Source: Parelaphostrongylus tenuis
Lineage: Eukaryota; Nematoda; Chromadorea; Rhabditida; Metastrongylidae
Length of the DNA stretch: 64,000 nt
Direction of reading: 5' to 3'
NCBI GenBank assembly: GCA_019055375.1
Contig: JAHQIW010002032.1
Span: 1-64,000 of the forward strand
In this document: positions 12,143-24,134 of the stretch, piece after piece
Layout: each line of letters starts with the position of its first letter
Position numbering within the stretch: position 1 is the first letter of the stretch
Notes under the pieces: generated by a model
Database searches by the model: none
The model's input: only the letters and a program-made list of their open reading frames with translations
What the model was told of the DNA's origin: nothing
Position numbers and translations under genes: made by a program

Positions 12143-13102
12143 CATGCATTCATCTTTATCTAGCATTGCCGAAAGTTAGTGAATGCAAATGTGGGATTTA
12201 TAGTAATTATAGTGACCTGAAGATGTAGGAAGTTAGCTCCAATTTTTGTTCAGGACAAGTGTCACGCCATTTTACTGACTCTGGAGTGATGGAAGGTTGA
12301 GCTTCGGGCGATATATAGAAGCATCGACCATCGTTTGACCACGCGCTATCGCAGAGCAGCTCTAGCAACTACTCTCGCGTTTTTACTTGAGACTTGATAT
12401 CAATAAAAAACAACCAATTTTGAAATATGTGAAAAAAAACTAGAATTCTAAGCAACCACAGTATGGTGAGGTGCTTTTTACGGCCAATAAGAAGAAAGTT
12501 TGGTGTTGCAACGAAGAGGCGAAGGTTGTTCAACGAGATGACGAGGTAAGAGTAGGCACACATGATTCAGAGGTGTGACACGACTTAGCTGTATTGCGAT
12601 CACCATTTTGATTTTCCTGTCACTTCCAAATTTTTCCTTGCATTATCAAAACACATCACTTCACTGCTTCTTTTAATTTATGCCACATCACAGTTTCTCA
12701 CTGCAAGGACCCAGTACTAGTTTTCACCTTGTCTCCTTCCTTTGTTGACAATTTTATCTTTACGAATGTCGTAGAATAGTGATCGGACACATCCCACTGC
12801 AATCTCGAGACTAGCTAGGAAGAAACATTCCAATGGGCGTTCACTGTTAAATATGGGGGATTGTTGGGAGTTGTGAGATCGATCCACGTCAAGCTGCTCA
12901 AAACATCACTAGCCGTTCAGGCACGGCACATCCTCTCTTAAAATACATAGGAAACAGAATTATAGAGGAGTCAGGACAATAAGACAAAACCATCTTCTGT
13001 GAGAGGGAGACTGGGCCAGTAGGATCGACTTGAACTCATGATAAGTGTGGCGATGTTAAACTGGGCATGAAATTGAGCTGGCAGTAACCGGGATCCACGC
13101 TG
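12143..13102 (+). repeat. Dispersed repeat copy 2, without the insertion
   Basis: Collinear with 5616-5689 plus 6668-7546. The junction corresponding to the 978-bp segment is AGTGACCTGAAGATGTAGG at about 12211-12229. It carries substitutions throughout relative to copy 1. A possible SINE-like motif (TGCAATCTCGAG at 12810) is shared with 63700-63720. Confidence 0.8.
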
Positions 13103-14859
13103 CATGACTCTGCGTGATAGCCTCCTTATAATATTGACGAGCGACGTTATCCACTCTTCTCATGATGACTAGGCTCGAAATTATTCAGAACAATATTTAT
13201 CTGAACAGTAATGACGGACTTTTCGGCGCTTTTGCACTGATTAGAATCTCGGAAGTTCGGAATGACATGCACTGAACACTCAAGCATTTTCTTAATCTCA
13301 GCAAAGGAAATTCTTGCTTAAAGTGTGATTTGAATCTCATGTAGCTTCTTATAAACACCGACCGTTCTGTTCTTTGCAAGTTTCCGTTATTGAAGGCAAG
13401 CCCCACGGTCTTTAATGCATCAGGGATATGCCTGACTCAGCTTAGAAAAAATCGGCATGTGGTAAGGTATAATACCATATATGGTTACCATATCTGCCCC
13501 TCTCTGAGATTTATTTTTTGAATTTTCTGAAAATTTATGCCGATTACTTCGTCAGCGTTTCAAGCAAATGTTGTTTATCTATAAAAAATCTTGTAAGAGC
13601 CTCTAGATTCAGATGCAAAGTGGTTTACCCATTTTGAAATTCTATTTATCTTTAGATGCTTTATAAAGGATTAGTTGAATCATACCTAAACTCATGCAAT
13701 TTCCTTCTCTACCGCTGGCTCCATACAAGTAGATTGCCTGTTTAACAGGCGATCATAAATTCAATTCCGTTCTAGCTAGTGCGTCAGTGCTTGGCGATGC
13801 TTCAATTACTGCAGCCAATTGATCTAAATGTGCACATTACACTCGAAAATGCAAGCCAATTTCCATTCGAGTTGTCTTAGAAGGATTTAATGAGCTTCAA
13901 CTGTTTATTTAATAATCTAGAGTATTTGGGTCTACTTCTGTGATCAGCAAATGGCAAAATATCTTCACGAATATAAAATGTTTGCGCACATAATATAGAA
14001 GGTTTCGATATTTTCGCCAGTGCGATCATCTCGCTGTTACCTAAAAACAACTGTATCAGAATCGGTGTGTTGCGGGGAAGGATCTTATGTTGCTCTTCCC
14101 AACTGCGTCTGTTTTATGCCTTTTTTCGAGAGTAATATTGAGCAGCGTTTTTTTATTGCTGTACTGTTCTCCAGTTCCTTCTGGTGCCGATGACCGAGTG
14201 GTTAGTGATGTAAGTTATCAAGAAACAATATTCCAGTTTGACCTCTCAACCAACATTCGTCTGCATCATTCAACGTACGCCTTACTAAACGGTTAGCTAA
14301 CCTCCAAGATCGTAAGGATAATCGTCTTGATCAGCATTCTACAACATTCTCCAAGAAGTCGAAATTCCGAGGCGGCAGCCAAAGCAGCCAATTCGAAGAG
14401 CTTTGCGGAAAATAAATGCGAAGAAACGAATCGTGTTACTTGTGATCGGCACAATAAATGCGCAGACAGATTCGTGAAAAAGAAGTCGAAAGTTCGCTTG
14501 AGAGTTAGCCATTAAAGTCTTTGTCGTGTCCAGAGAGAAAAACGTTAGCGAACGATACTAAATATACCACTGCCTACATAATCAACAGATAGTGAACAAT
14601 CAGTAACTCGAATATCTAACACGCCTCCAATCACAATACCTGCCAGCACTGTCGAAACATCCAAAGCGAACATTCCCCTTGAATGAGTCTTCTAGCACTT
14701 CTTCCGGCATGTGCAACATTTCCATTATGTGTCAACTTTCTACAGCATCTAACACAAACATCTACATCTTAGTGGACTGGGCTGTCAACATATGGTCTAC
14801 CAGTGGTCCAGTATTAGTCCGAAAGTGGCCACTTTAAAACTATACGAAGAGTTGACAAG
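13103..14859. other. No recognisable gene or repeat
   Basis: AT-rich sequence. A frame at 14087-14296 starts with a hydrophobic stretch and could be mistaken for a signal peptide. It has no continuation, splice context or recognisable family, so it is left uncalled. Confidence 0.4.
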
Positions 14860-15330
14860 CAAAATATCGCCATTCTTTAATGATATTGCTAACAATGTAA
14901 GAAGAAGGGTTTGACATGACAAAACAATTTTGCCAAAATTAATCACTACCACACTTCAAAAAGTCATGTGGATATTGAAATGAGACAATATGGGAGCGAA
15001 AAGCAGCGATCAACAATCACACCCCCGTTGCTTCGCTGATGACATCGTCCTCATAACCTCACTCATCAGCCAAGCGGAGCGATTGTTGCCTGATAACAAC
15101 GACTGAAGATATATTGGTCTCCAACTAAATATTACGAAAACGATGCCCATGAGGAACGAATTGGTTTCGTTGCTCCCACACACGCTTATCAAAATCAATA
15201 TCACCGAATGGTCCACTTACGTCTATCTAAATCGGTAGATACGTGATGATGGACCTAGCTCTGGAGTTGAGCATGTGGAAGCGAGCAGTTTGCGGAGTGT
15301 TTAAGAGGATCGAGAATTCAATGAAGAGAA
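14860..15330 (+). pseudogene. RTE-type reverse transcriptase fragment
   Basis: Conceptual translation in broken frames matches the central RT of the element at 42284-44051. It has a PKLITTTLQKVM-like stretch, CFADDIVLITSLISQAERLL (RT catalytic FADD box), then LQLNITKT and TYVYLNR. Stops and frame changes occur between these blocks. The endonuclease and C-terminal parts are missing. It is a dead internal fragment of the same LINE family, on the plus strand. Confidence 0.85.
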
Positions 15331-17991
15331 AATAGGAATTATAAATAGAAGAGTTATATTCTATGAAAAATACTATTAGTCAAGTGCTCATCCAACGGTG
15401 ACACAGTACTGGCTTGCCAGTGGTCCAGTGGTAGAATAATAGAAGGTTGAAGAAGCACTATTCCTTCGGCCCTTTCAATTCGCTCCTTTTTTTGTACCGC
15501 AGATCCCTGCCTGAAATTCCGTAGTGAGATGTGATAATAACATGCGCCTACTTAGAATATCTCAACAGTTGAGATCGATTTTATCTTTGCCAAAGATACC
15601 GTTAATAATCACAGCAAACAACTATCTATGAGCTTCCTAATGACAGAAACAAATTAATACATGTACGCCAAACCATAACTGTTGTTACGCTCTTTTCACA
15701 GCAAAATGCCTTTCAACTTATACGTCGATTTTCACACTGTTCTTTGACAGATTTCTTGAATACCATACTGAAATCAGCAAAGCAAACACCTTCTACTACG
15801 ATGTTTTGTTAATTTTAATACTAGATGAGAAAAACTCAGTAATGGAAGGCAAGCATTTACATTCGACTATTTTTTTAAACCTCTCTCAGAACAGTGTTTA
15901 ATCCGATAAGATTTTTAAGAATTCCCTATGGTCTATTATGGTTTACAAAGTCTTAGACATATGTTTCGGTCTTCCAGGCTATCAGTAGCACGATGCCTTC
16001 CGTTTGAGCCAGCCCTTGTAGGATGGCGGACTATTCTCCCTGCATATCTAGGAGTCGAAGAAGAACACTCTGCACCTGTCTCACGTGTGATTCACTTGAC
16101 ACACGTGCGGTGTAACATCCTCGACGTCAATTCCTTTATAAGTATAGGGTGTACCCGTCTCCTACATGGGATTTGCTCAAGCGAGAGGCACTGTGCTACT
16201 GATGAGACTGAAAGACCAGAAGGCGTGCCTAGCACTTTAAAAGTGCTATGAAAGATCCCACGAAAGGATGAAAATAATTGGAATATAAACGATGGGATGT
16301 TCGAACTGAGTGGTAGGAGGGTAGGGATGGCGGTGAGATCGATGGAAAAGCCGACTTTCAGGTCTTCTTACCATAGTAGGCCACTTATTTGGGAATGCAG
16401 TTTTCAAGAAGAAAAGAAGCATTCATTATGATTTTTAAGAATGCTTAAAGCCTCACCGAAGTTGCTACATCAGAGCCAAGCAAGTTTCGGACGTATCGTC
16501 CCCCTCAGTAGTGGGCGACGCCCCACACTGAACCCTATTTTATATCACGGACGAAAAACGCAGCATATGATATTGTGTTGTCACCAGTTTTTCAGTCGTG
16601 ACATTCGTCATTTATTGATTATTATCGCAACTTCCAAAAGTTTAAAAAAAGATTTCGTGTCGAAGTAAACTCCTGCGTTGGCATTTTTTTTTACATGATC
16701 CATTATCACCATTTGCTGTGTGGGTCTCAGCACTTCTTGCAATTGATTTGTTTTTTCGTGTTTATTCTCAAGAAAGTCTTCATGCATTTAACGTGTTTTT
16801 TCGGTCAGAAGCTGAGGATTTCGCATTCCCTATGATCGTCGTAGTATGACAGTCATCAGCATTTTACTTGGAATCTTAATGGTAGCCGAACTAACGTGTG
16901 CGTTAATTGCTTGCAAAAGAGTGTTGAGGATGGCCGGATCAACGCCCTGCTCATAACTTTACTTGCCGATACCTCGTATCACTAAGCACTGCGCTACCCA
17001 GCCCCCTTTTTGAACAAATCGTCACATGATGATCCTACTGAAGAAACATACCTAAATGGTTATGGAAATTTTGAGCTCAGCTTATCCATATATCTTGAAA
17101 TTCAAATGCTACTAGAAAATTGGTTGAACAGATTCAGGATCAACATGTCTACGAAATTCACTGACCGCAGGTTGACCTTAGAATGAAAAAGTAACCGAGT
17201 GAAAAGTTAGAGTTCAGAAGCCCGCCGGAAGTCCTTGAGCAGACACGTACTCTAATCGATCGGTATTCTTAGCCACACATCAGCGCGCTCTGTCCACTCT
17301 GGGCTCTCATGTCGAGCTCATATCTCTGACCATTGCCGAATTAGTGGCGCCGCCCACTCCTTGGGTGCGATTTGACGACCGTCGTTCATTTATCGCCCCT
17401 CCCTGCCAGCAACCTGTCGCCATGGCACCGGGCCACGTCTTTCTAGGCTAAAGATGTGGTCCACCGCTGCTCTCTTCCTGCACGGTCCTTCCTGACGACG
17501 GGCCAATAAAATTTAGCAGTATGATTCTAATTTATATTATTTATGTCAGTAGGATGGTACTACGTCGACGCAGGTGAGCCAAAATTTCCTACGATTTTGA
17601 ATACTTTGATTTTTCAAACTTGTTTCTTCGCAACAGCCGCCGGTGCTTATATGTTAGGCGGTCACTAATATATAAGCCGATCTTGTTCGCTTGCCAAGAA
17701 CTTTTTATCGAAATGTTAATAATAATGATTAAAAAGCTCAAGTCCCCGGCTATAACTCCACGTTAACCGCTTCTCAAAACACCCTTTTATAACACTGTAG
17801 CATCCAGAATAAGATTTCGCTTCACACTTGCCTTTCTCCTTCATTTTTATCATGCGTATAAACCGCTAAAAGCACGAAAAGCACTTCAGCTTGTAGAGAA
17901 ATTTTTGTACTGTCAGAATCAGCGTTTTTACCTAAAGTGTTTGCCGATGCGCTAATGTAGTACCCAATTGAATAACATTATTTAAAACCAA
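15331..17991. other. No recognisable gene
   Basis: A 107-codon frame at 15928-16251 and a 75-codon frame at 16441-16668 have no motif or splice support. A GC-richer stretch at 17270-17510 is unlike its flanks, but I cannot assign it. Confidence 0.4.
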
Positions 17992-18018
17992 TATGTGGAG
18001 TGCTGTGCAAAAACGTTT

Positions 18019-18089
18019 GCGTCAGCCGGGATTCGAACCAAGATCTCACTCTTTCCGGGAGCGTATGCTAACCGTTGCACTACCGACGC
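18019..18089 (-). repeat. tRNA-like cloverleaf, family B (left arm of IR3)
   Basis: Almost identical to 18357-18427 in reverse orientation, and able to form the same acceptor, D, anticodon and T stems. One T-arm base differs (CTTGG for CTGGG). Confidence 0.75.
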
Positions 18090-18356
18090 TCGTTGTTGCA
18101 CAGCACTCTTATTTTACGCTACAACGCGTTGTCTGCCAACAGCCAACCGTCGACGGTTTGGCGGGGCAGCCGCCATCTGACGGACCACCGCAAGTGGCAG
18201 TCAAAATAGAAAGAATTTAGACTGATCATCGATATCCAATGTCTGTCAACACAAGTGGGTTCAGTGCCGATAGCGGCTGCCCCGCCAGACCGTCGACGGT
18301 TGGCTGTTGGCAGACAACGCGTTGTAGCGTAAAATAAGAGTGCTGTGCAACAACGA

Positions 18357-18427
18357 GCGTCGGTAGTGCAACGGTTAGCATACGCTCCCGGAAAGAGTGA
18401 GATCTGGGTTCGAATCCCGGCTGACGC
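18357..18427 (+). repeat. tRNA-like cloverleaf, family B (right arm of IR3)
   Basis: All four stems can be drawn: acceptor GCGTCGG/CTGACGC (7 bp with one G-U), D stem GTGC/GCAT, anticodon stem CGCTC/GAGTG around loop CCGGAAA, and T stem CTGGG/CCCGG around TTCGAAT. The B box GGTTCGAATCC is perfect. The anticodon loop would read GGA, but position 33 is C where tRNAs have U. No CCA is encoded and no clear poly-T terminator follows. Many diverged copies exist, so I read it as the best-preserved member of a tRNA-derived repeat rather than a tRNA gene. Confidence 0.7.
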
Positions 18428-18455
18428 AAACGTTTTTGCACAGCACTCCACATAT

Positions 18456-19120
18456 TGTGTATACTATAAGATCATACCACTGCAAGTGGCAGTCAAAATA
18501 GAAAGAATTTAGACTGATTATTTAAAACGCCATCGACCACCCCGCCCTCCTATCCCCGTTCCGTGAGATGGCCGATAAACAAAGTTGCCGAAAGGGTTCA
18601 TAGATGAGCAAATTTGCGAGAGGAAGCCACAGCGACGATTTACTAATAAGGGAATCATCTAATCTATGGCGTAAAGCGATAGTGATCTAGCACATTATGC
18701 GTTAAAGTGGCGGCAACTATTGTTATTTTACTGAGGATTTTTTTACCGCCTCGGCAAAAGCTCTAGACAGAACGCATGAATATGCCACCATGAAAAATTC
18801 TCTAAACGGTGGTATGCTCTTTGTGCTCCCAGCAATTTATACTCGCGGTAAAAGTGAAGGCCAAAAGCAAGTGAGAAAGAAAATTTTATTCTGGATGCTC
18901 CAGCGTCATAAAAGAGTTTTCTGAAAAATCGGCGACGTGTAGTTGTAGCCAGAGATCCAGGCTTTCTAGTGTCAATTAGCATTCCTATAAAAAGTTCCTG
19001 TCCAGCCAATGAGATCGGTCTGAAAATTTGCCGCCGGCTCACATACGATGGTTGTGTAGTTAGTGGCACAAGACGATTTTGGCATGATGATATCTTTCCG
19101 AAACCATCTGCTAACCTAAT
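18456..19120. repeat. Dispersed repeat at about 18870-19010, otherwise unassigned
   Basis: 18880-19010 resembles 32660-32800 (shared TTCTGGATGC-CAGCGT-ATA and AGCATTCCTATxAAxAA-TTC stretches). It more distantly resembles the nested inverted repeat inside the IR2 arms (20520-20620, 29830-29920). A 108-codon frame on the minus strand crosses the repeat and is not called. Confidence 0.45.
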
Positions 19121-19558
19121 AATGTTGAGTGGTGTTCAAAACTTTCGCCTCGGCGGGATTCGAGCTCGCATTACACCCTATCCACTGGAGCGGGCTCTAA
19201 CTCGTTATGCTACCAACGCCTATTTTACCACTCTTTCTACGCTACAATGTTTATATTTATATTGTGTACATACTATTAGGTACATCTGTAATGTCATATC
19301 ACCGCTATAAAGCGGCTAAATATGAAAAAAAAACAGAATTTCTGTCTTTGATACGCATGTCCAATATGCGTCAGCGTGACTGGGTTCACTGTCGATATCT
19401 CTCCAGACCAAACCATTGATGGTTGAATGTTGACAGATTGACACTTTGTAACGTAGAAAGAGTGGTTGCAAAACATGCGTCGGTAGTGCAGTGGTCCACC
19501 CGCCCTGGATGGGGTGAAATGCGGGTTTGGCAAAAACTTTGCACCTCACTCAACATTA
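19121..19558. repeat. Inverted repeat IR4 with two opposed tRNA-like units
   Basis: Left arm 19121-19253 (AATGTTGAGTGGTGTTCAAAACTTT...) and right arm 19442-19558 (...AACTTTGCACCTCACTCAACATTA) are diverged reverse complements. The tRNA-like parts are 19147-19219 (minus, with CGGGATTCGAGCTCGC) and about 19478-19538 (plus, GCGTCGGTAGTGCAGTGGTC). The architecture is that of IR3 but more decayed. Confidence 0.8.
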
Positions 19559-19969
19559 CCGGGTTTACTTATGATATCATATCACCGCTAATAAAGAGGT
19601 TAAATAAAAAATGAGAAAGTTTTTGCACCATTGCGAACGGCCTCATAATCGATATCGCCAGTGGTGCACGATTTTTATTTTCCAACAAAGACTTTTTTCA
19701 TTGTTTCAGGAAATACTTTAGAATCTTTGTGAAGGATGGAGCGGAGCAGGGAGGCCACCTACGGTTTCAACATGGCGATCAGTGGCATCTAGGCGGCTCA
19801 CATGTAAAGTGCAATTTTTGTTATTCAATTACAAAATTTATCCTCTTCTAAGAAACTTCAGATGCAGCGTATGACTCTAATAATGAAAGATTTTCACTGC
19901 ACGTTCTTGTGCTTTTCGTGCTTCCAGAAAGGTAATAGTTGCAGTGAAATCTTTTGAATAACTTTCAGC
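19559..19969. other. No recognisable gene
   Basis: AT-rich sequence between IR4 and the second giant inverted repeat. Nothing else seen. Confidence 0.4.
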
Positions 19970-21353
19970 AACTATTCGAAAGCATAGATCTCGGAGATTT
20001 CAAAAATGTCTGTTTTCTAGAAACATCTTTGCAGCACTGTATCAGTGGGAATGAAATTATGTTTCTCACGCGTCGCACCTTCACGCGAATTTTCCTTATC
20101 ATCTGAAAATTTTTCCTGCACTTTCTAAAGATTTCTAAATTTTCCTGCTAAAATCTTGAAAAAGTCTTGTTCTATTGTTCTGTATGCTAAGGTTTTCCTA
20201 TCTTATTTATTAATACCAAATAAACCCGCCAGTATGCCTAAACTCAAACAACCCAATCCTATTCATTAAAAGCATATGTATGTGCAAAGGAAATCTCGGA
20301 GGGTCAATGTCAAATGTTTTCTGAACCGTGCTTTACGATCGATACACGGCACTCACACGTGTGGCCGGTAAGCAATGCGCGGCATGTGTGGAACTCAATC
20401 TTATTCTCCTTGTTGTAGTGCAGTAAAAAGGTCCATTGAAAACCAGCACAGTATAATCGCCGAATTTTACGCTATCGAAAGAGTACCAGTGGTTTAGAGG
20501 AAGAAGTCTGTCCAACGAAAATGTGAGCGATATTACGCGTCGCGCGTGGAATGCAATTTTATTTCTAGTGCTACAGAGCTGTAGAAGGCTACTTGAAAAG
20601 ACAAGTATTTAAGAAAAATCTTTGTTCAGCAAAAAAGGTTTTCTCAGAAATCTTTTCCGATAACAGAAAAGTACCTATGGTTCTTCCAGAGCGAGATAAT
20701 GTTTGGATGATAGTGTGGTGAAAGAGGACGATGGTGGGAACTTGTTTGCCTGCCCTGAAAACGATCTGTGCAACATATCCGAACAAAATACCACAGACAC
20801 GACTCTAGAGGCGGATGCGGTCGGATCGTAATTTCTTCATTATACAGTCCGCTCTATAACACCTTATTAAAGCGTGGCTAGTTTTTGATTGATTATGAAA
20901 GTTTGGTATAACATTTTTTTGAACACTTGGTGTTTTAATTTTAAAGTAAAGGACGAAACAGTTCTTCTCTTCGAACCCAGTGAGTTGCAAACTTCAACTC
21001 CTCTTTTTGTAAGGAATCAGTAAACTCTCCTTTTCCTTGTCAGTCATTATTTCCTGGTCGATGTTCTGATCTCTATTTTGGTTTTAAGTAGATCCAATCA
21101 CTGCTTTGTATGATTTGATGCATACGCCCCTACGCCTTATTTTGTGTAGCAACTGCATAGGGTAACAACAAGTTTTACTCCTCTTAACTTACACTTTTGA
21201 GACAATGCATATGGTGTGATCTACCGCCTGGAAGGTGACCACACTTTTCCTGTGTTTCTGAATTCATAATTCTAAGCTTTTTATTCAAGCACTATAGCGG
21301 CGGTATGATGTTACACGTATGCATCCAATAATGTTGAGGGATAAAAAACTTTG

Positions 21354-21424
21354 AACGTCAGACGGGATTCAAACCCGCATTTCACCCTTTCAGGGGTACG
21401 TGCTCATCATTGTTCTGCCGACGC
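21354..21424 (-). repeat. tRNA-like element, family B (IR2 left arm)
   Basis: Minus-strand B-box relic (GGTTTGAATCCCG read on minus) and a GCGTCGGCAGAAC start, preceded by AACTTTGAACGTC. It is opposed to 21526-21598. Confidence 0.6.
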
Positions 21425-21525
21425 TCCTATCCAACCATTACTTTTCGACGCAATTTTGTCGATTTGTCAGCAGCCAACCGTCAACAGTTTGGCCTGGAGA
21501 GCCGATATCGGCATTGAATTCCGGA

Positions 21526-21598
21526 GTGCAGGTAGTGTGATGGATAGCACGCGTCCTCGGAATGGTTGAGATGCAGGCTCGAATTTCACACGACGTTC
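21526..21598 (+). repeat. tRNA-like element, family B (IR2 left arm)
   Basis: GGTAGTGTGATGGATAGCAC as A box, GGCTCGAATTTC as diverged B box, followed by GTTTTGCACATCACTTTCGCATTAT. The last stretch is the common 3' flank of this family. Confidence 0.6.
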
Positions 21599-22920
21599 AG
21601 AGTTTTGCACATCACTTTCGCATTATTGTATATATACTTTCGTTTACATTTGTAGTATTGTTTTCAATGTTTCAGTAACTTTTATGTTATTTTACATGGT
21701 TTTTCACGGTTTTTAGAACAATTATAACTCTAATATCACATATAAAACTCATTACAAGTCCAGGCGTGATGTTCTTGGTTATTGGTAGTTAATTCACCAT
21801 AAAATGTTGAGCGGACCTCCTAGTGTTGGTTGAAAATATTGAGTCCTCATGCTAGCCAGGGACAAACTGATCGCTAGAGGTACTGGGATTCTCACAGCAA
21901 AATGTGATACGGGTCAAGTAAAGTGTTAAGGTGAAAAGTTATACCTCGCAGTTCTCATGCTTCTATTCTTTGCCATTATCGTGGTGCATTTGTGTTGAAA
22001 AAATGTAACATTTTCAAAAGTTAGTAAGTTGATGAGTGTGAACTCCGTGTGCTACACAAGAATAAACAAGTCAGTATAGATAGCAAGAAGCAGCTTTTCA
22101 CAACAGAACATAACGCAGAGTGTGTTGGATAAGCGGCCGATTGAATTCATTAGCAAGGAACCAGTGTGCTTCGGGAAAAAAACTGCGAGATGGAAAGTTT
22201 GTTGATATCTTCATACAGAGTACCACATGTATGACGTTACGTAAACGAAATTTTCAGTGTCCTGGTTTATGATAGAGAATTTGGAACAATTTTTTAAGGT
22301 CACTTTTCCGTTGAATCACTGTCACTTTTCTTTACCAGCGTACTTGCACACATAGGTTCTGGAGAATCGTGACACCTAAGGGAGATGCATTGCAGTTTAT
22401 GCGGAAAGTTTTTAATTTTTCGATACCTAGAGGTATTACAGTTACCATTCGAATATAGAAAAATCATCAACACAATGCAGTTCCGACCCTTCGCAGCCCA
22501 TGCACAATGCAAGATCAGTGCTTCAGTTCAAAACAAGAGGCAAAGATAAGGCTACCGAACCGAGTCGTGGAAGAGGGAGAAGAAAGCCTTAGTTGGGGTG
22601 TTGCTGTTTTTATTGGGATTTTATTGGTTTCTTTCGATATCCTGCATTTCTGAGGTAATATGTCCTACGTAATTTCTGAAGCTTTTGTTCAACAATTTGA
22701 GTCTACTCTACATGCCTTTCTCACAGTCTTGTGCGTAGAATTGGAGTGGAATCAACAGTGATTTAAATGGATCAAGTTGTATTCTTTTCTAATCTACCAA
22801 TAAATTTTGAGTTTAGGTATGTACTCTGCCCCGTTGTGACATTTTTATATACTTGAGTATGCACTTCTTGAGTTTTTGTTCTGTGAATCTTGTTCTCTGA
22901 TTTGTTGATTAATGAACATG

Positions 22921-23586
22921 TAAAAAGGATCTTGTCTTATGTTTTTAAAAGTCGCTCTGGTTTTTTTTTTCAAAGAATTGGTAACTTTGGACATGGTGTC
23001 TTTTTTTACAGTTCCTTCCACAACTAAGGATCAGGTTATACTACCTCCTTTTCTTATGGAGAACTCACCTTTTTTGTCGTTCTAGGTAATTTTTTTCTAG
23101 AGCGTAAGTGAGAATATTCCTCGGAACACATACAGAATTTGCTCAAAAATGAAAACAATATAGGAACTGAAGAGGAAGAATGCAGAAATATTCAGAGAGC
23201 GACAAGTGTGCCACTACTTTTTAACAAAACAGAATATATGTTTGTGTGACGAATATTTTTGAGAGTTATTTACATAGACCTGTATTAACAATTTTCTGAA
23301 AGTGATATGTCAGTGCGTTTCTAAGTTTTGTTTATGCTGCCGGTTTTGACTGAGATCAATCAGACATATTATCCAGCTGTTAATTGTGCGAAAGGGTTTA
23401 TAGCTCCAGGTGAGGTTTTGTGAAAGGAGACATTTCTGAATCAATAACGCGTTAATGTATTTTGAAGTTGGCTGCCCATAACAAATAAACAGCCTCTGCG
23501 CTTAAGGAAAAATTGAATAGGATATCCGCGGATTGGTCCCAACCTCTAGAAACGTAGCATGCATACGACGTTCGATCGGTTCTAAA
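22921..23586. other. IR2 core, left part: no gene seen
   Basis: AT-rich and single copy by eye. Confidence 0.4.
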
Positions 23587-23654
23587 TACTCTATAGATCC
23601 TTTCAATTTTATTTGAGCCAACATGTCATGTGGTCTGGTAAGGGCTCTTGTACA

Positions 23655-23697
23655 GCCCGAGGCACGTGTTTCGTCCTTACAGACTCATCAGCCGGGC
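23655..23697 (-). ncRNA. Hammerhead ribozyme copy with altered cleavage site
   Basis: Minus strand: stem I GCCCGG/UCGGGC, CUGAUGA core, stem II GUCU/GGAC, then GAA. The sequence before the cleavage position reads ACACGUGCC where the other copy has ACACGUGUC. This breaks the conserved A15.1-U16.1 pair, so this copy is probably inactive or weak. Confidence 0.75.
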
Positions 23698-24091
23698 AGA
23701 ACCCGTCGTCTGTCGATGTTTTTGCAGTCAGTTCTCTCGGGAGCCTTACACTCCTTATATATAGTTATCGACGACGTACGCTTCACACTCTATGTCAGGT
23801 GAAACATTCACCTAACACAGAGTGTTTTCGCACTCCATTGCTTGCTGGCTGGTATTTTTATCATATTATACCTTTCGTTCAAGTGAGCGTGGTCTTAATA
23901 AAGCACTTGAAGGAAAGGTATAATATTATAAAAATACCAGCCAGCTAGCAATCGAGTGCGAAAACACTCTGTGTTAGGTGAATGTTTCACCTGACATAGA
24001 GTGTAAAGCGTACGTCGTCGATAACTATATATAAGGAGTGTAAGGCTCCCGAGAGAACTGACTGCAAAAACATCGACAGACGACGGGTTCT

Positions 24092-24134
24092 GCCCGGCTG
24101 ATGAGTCTGTAAGGACGAAACACGTGTCTCGGGC
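24092..24134 (+). ncRNA. Complete type I hammerhead ribozyme
   Basis: Stem I is GCCCGG (24092-24097) with UCGGGC (24129-24134). Core CUGAUGA is at 24098-24104. Stem II is GUCU/GGAC closed by a GUAA tetraloop (24105-24116). Core GAA is at 24117-24119. Stem III is ACAC/GUGU (24120-24127) with no loop. Predicted cleavage follows C24128, giving NUH = GUC. Every conserved hammerhead position is present. The loop-less, self-complementary stem III is like the minimal hammerheads of Penelope-like elements and retrozymes, which work best as dimers (known from those families). Activity here is inferred. Confidence 0.88.

Larger units (their letters stand above)
17992..18455. repeat. Inverted repeat IR3 with two opposed tRNA-like units
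   Basis: Arms 17992-18174 and 18272-18455 are near-perfect reverse complements, from ATGTGGAGTGCTGTGCA inward to GGCAGCCGC / GCGGCTGCC. Each arm carries one tRNA-like cloverleaf inside a 13-bp inverted repeat (GAGTGCTGTGCAA / TTGCACAGCACTC). A direct repeat of about 43 bp (CCGCAAGTGGCAGTCAAAA...) occurs at 18182-18224 and 18474-18518. Long frames read through this palindrome, but they are repeat sequence, not genes. Confidence 0.9.
19970..22920 (+). repeat. Left arm of giant inverted repeat IR2
   Basis: Runs from AACTATTCGAAAGCAT to GTTGATTAATGAACATG and is the reverse complement of 27616-30545, with many substitutions and small indels. Its outer 650 bp is itself an inverted repeat (19970-20060 against 20520-20620). 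The middle holds an opposed pair of tRNA-like units. The inner edge is sharp at ATGAACATG. One frame pair conserved across arms (about 20690-20820 plus; 29591-29809 minus) keeps some residues, but frames differ between the arms, so no gene is called. Confidence 0.9.

Noticed and set aside
15928..16251. A 107-codon plus-strand frame
   Set aside because: No motif, no matching copy elsewhere in the window and no intron signals. Insufficient to call a gene.
17492..17515. CUGACGACGGGCCAAUAAA resembling a hammerhead core
   Set aside because: There is no GAAA after stem II and no pairing flanks.
18119..18453. A 110-codon frame and its mirror in IR3
   Set aside because: The frame passes through the tRNA-like cloverleaf and the inverted repeat, and the same residues arise from the opposite arm.
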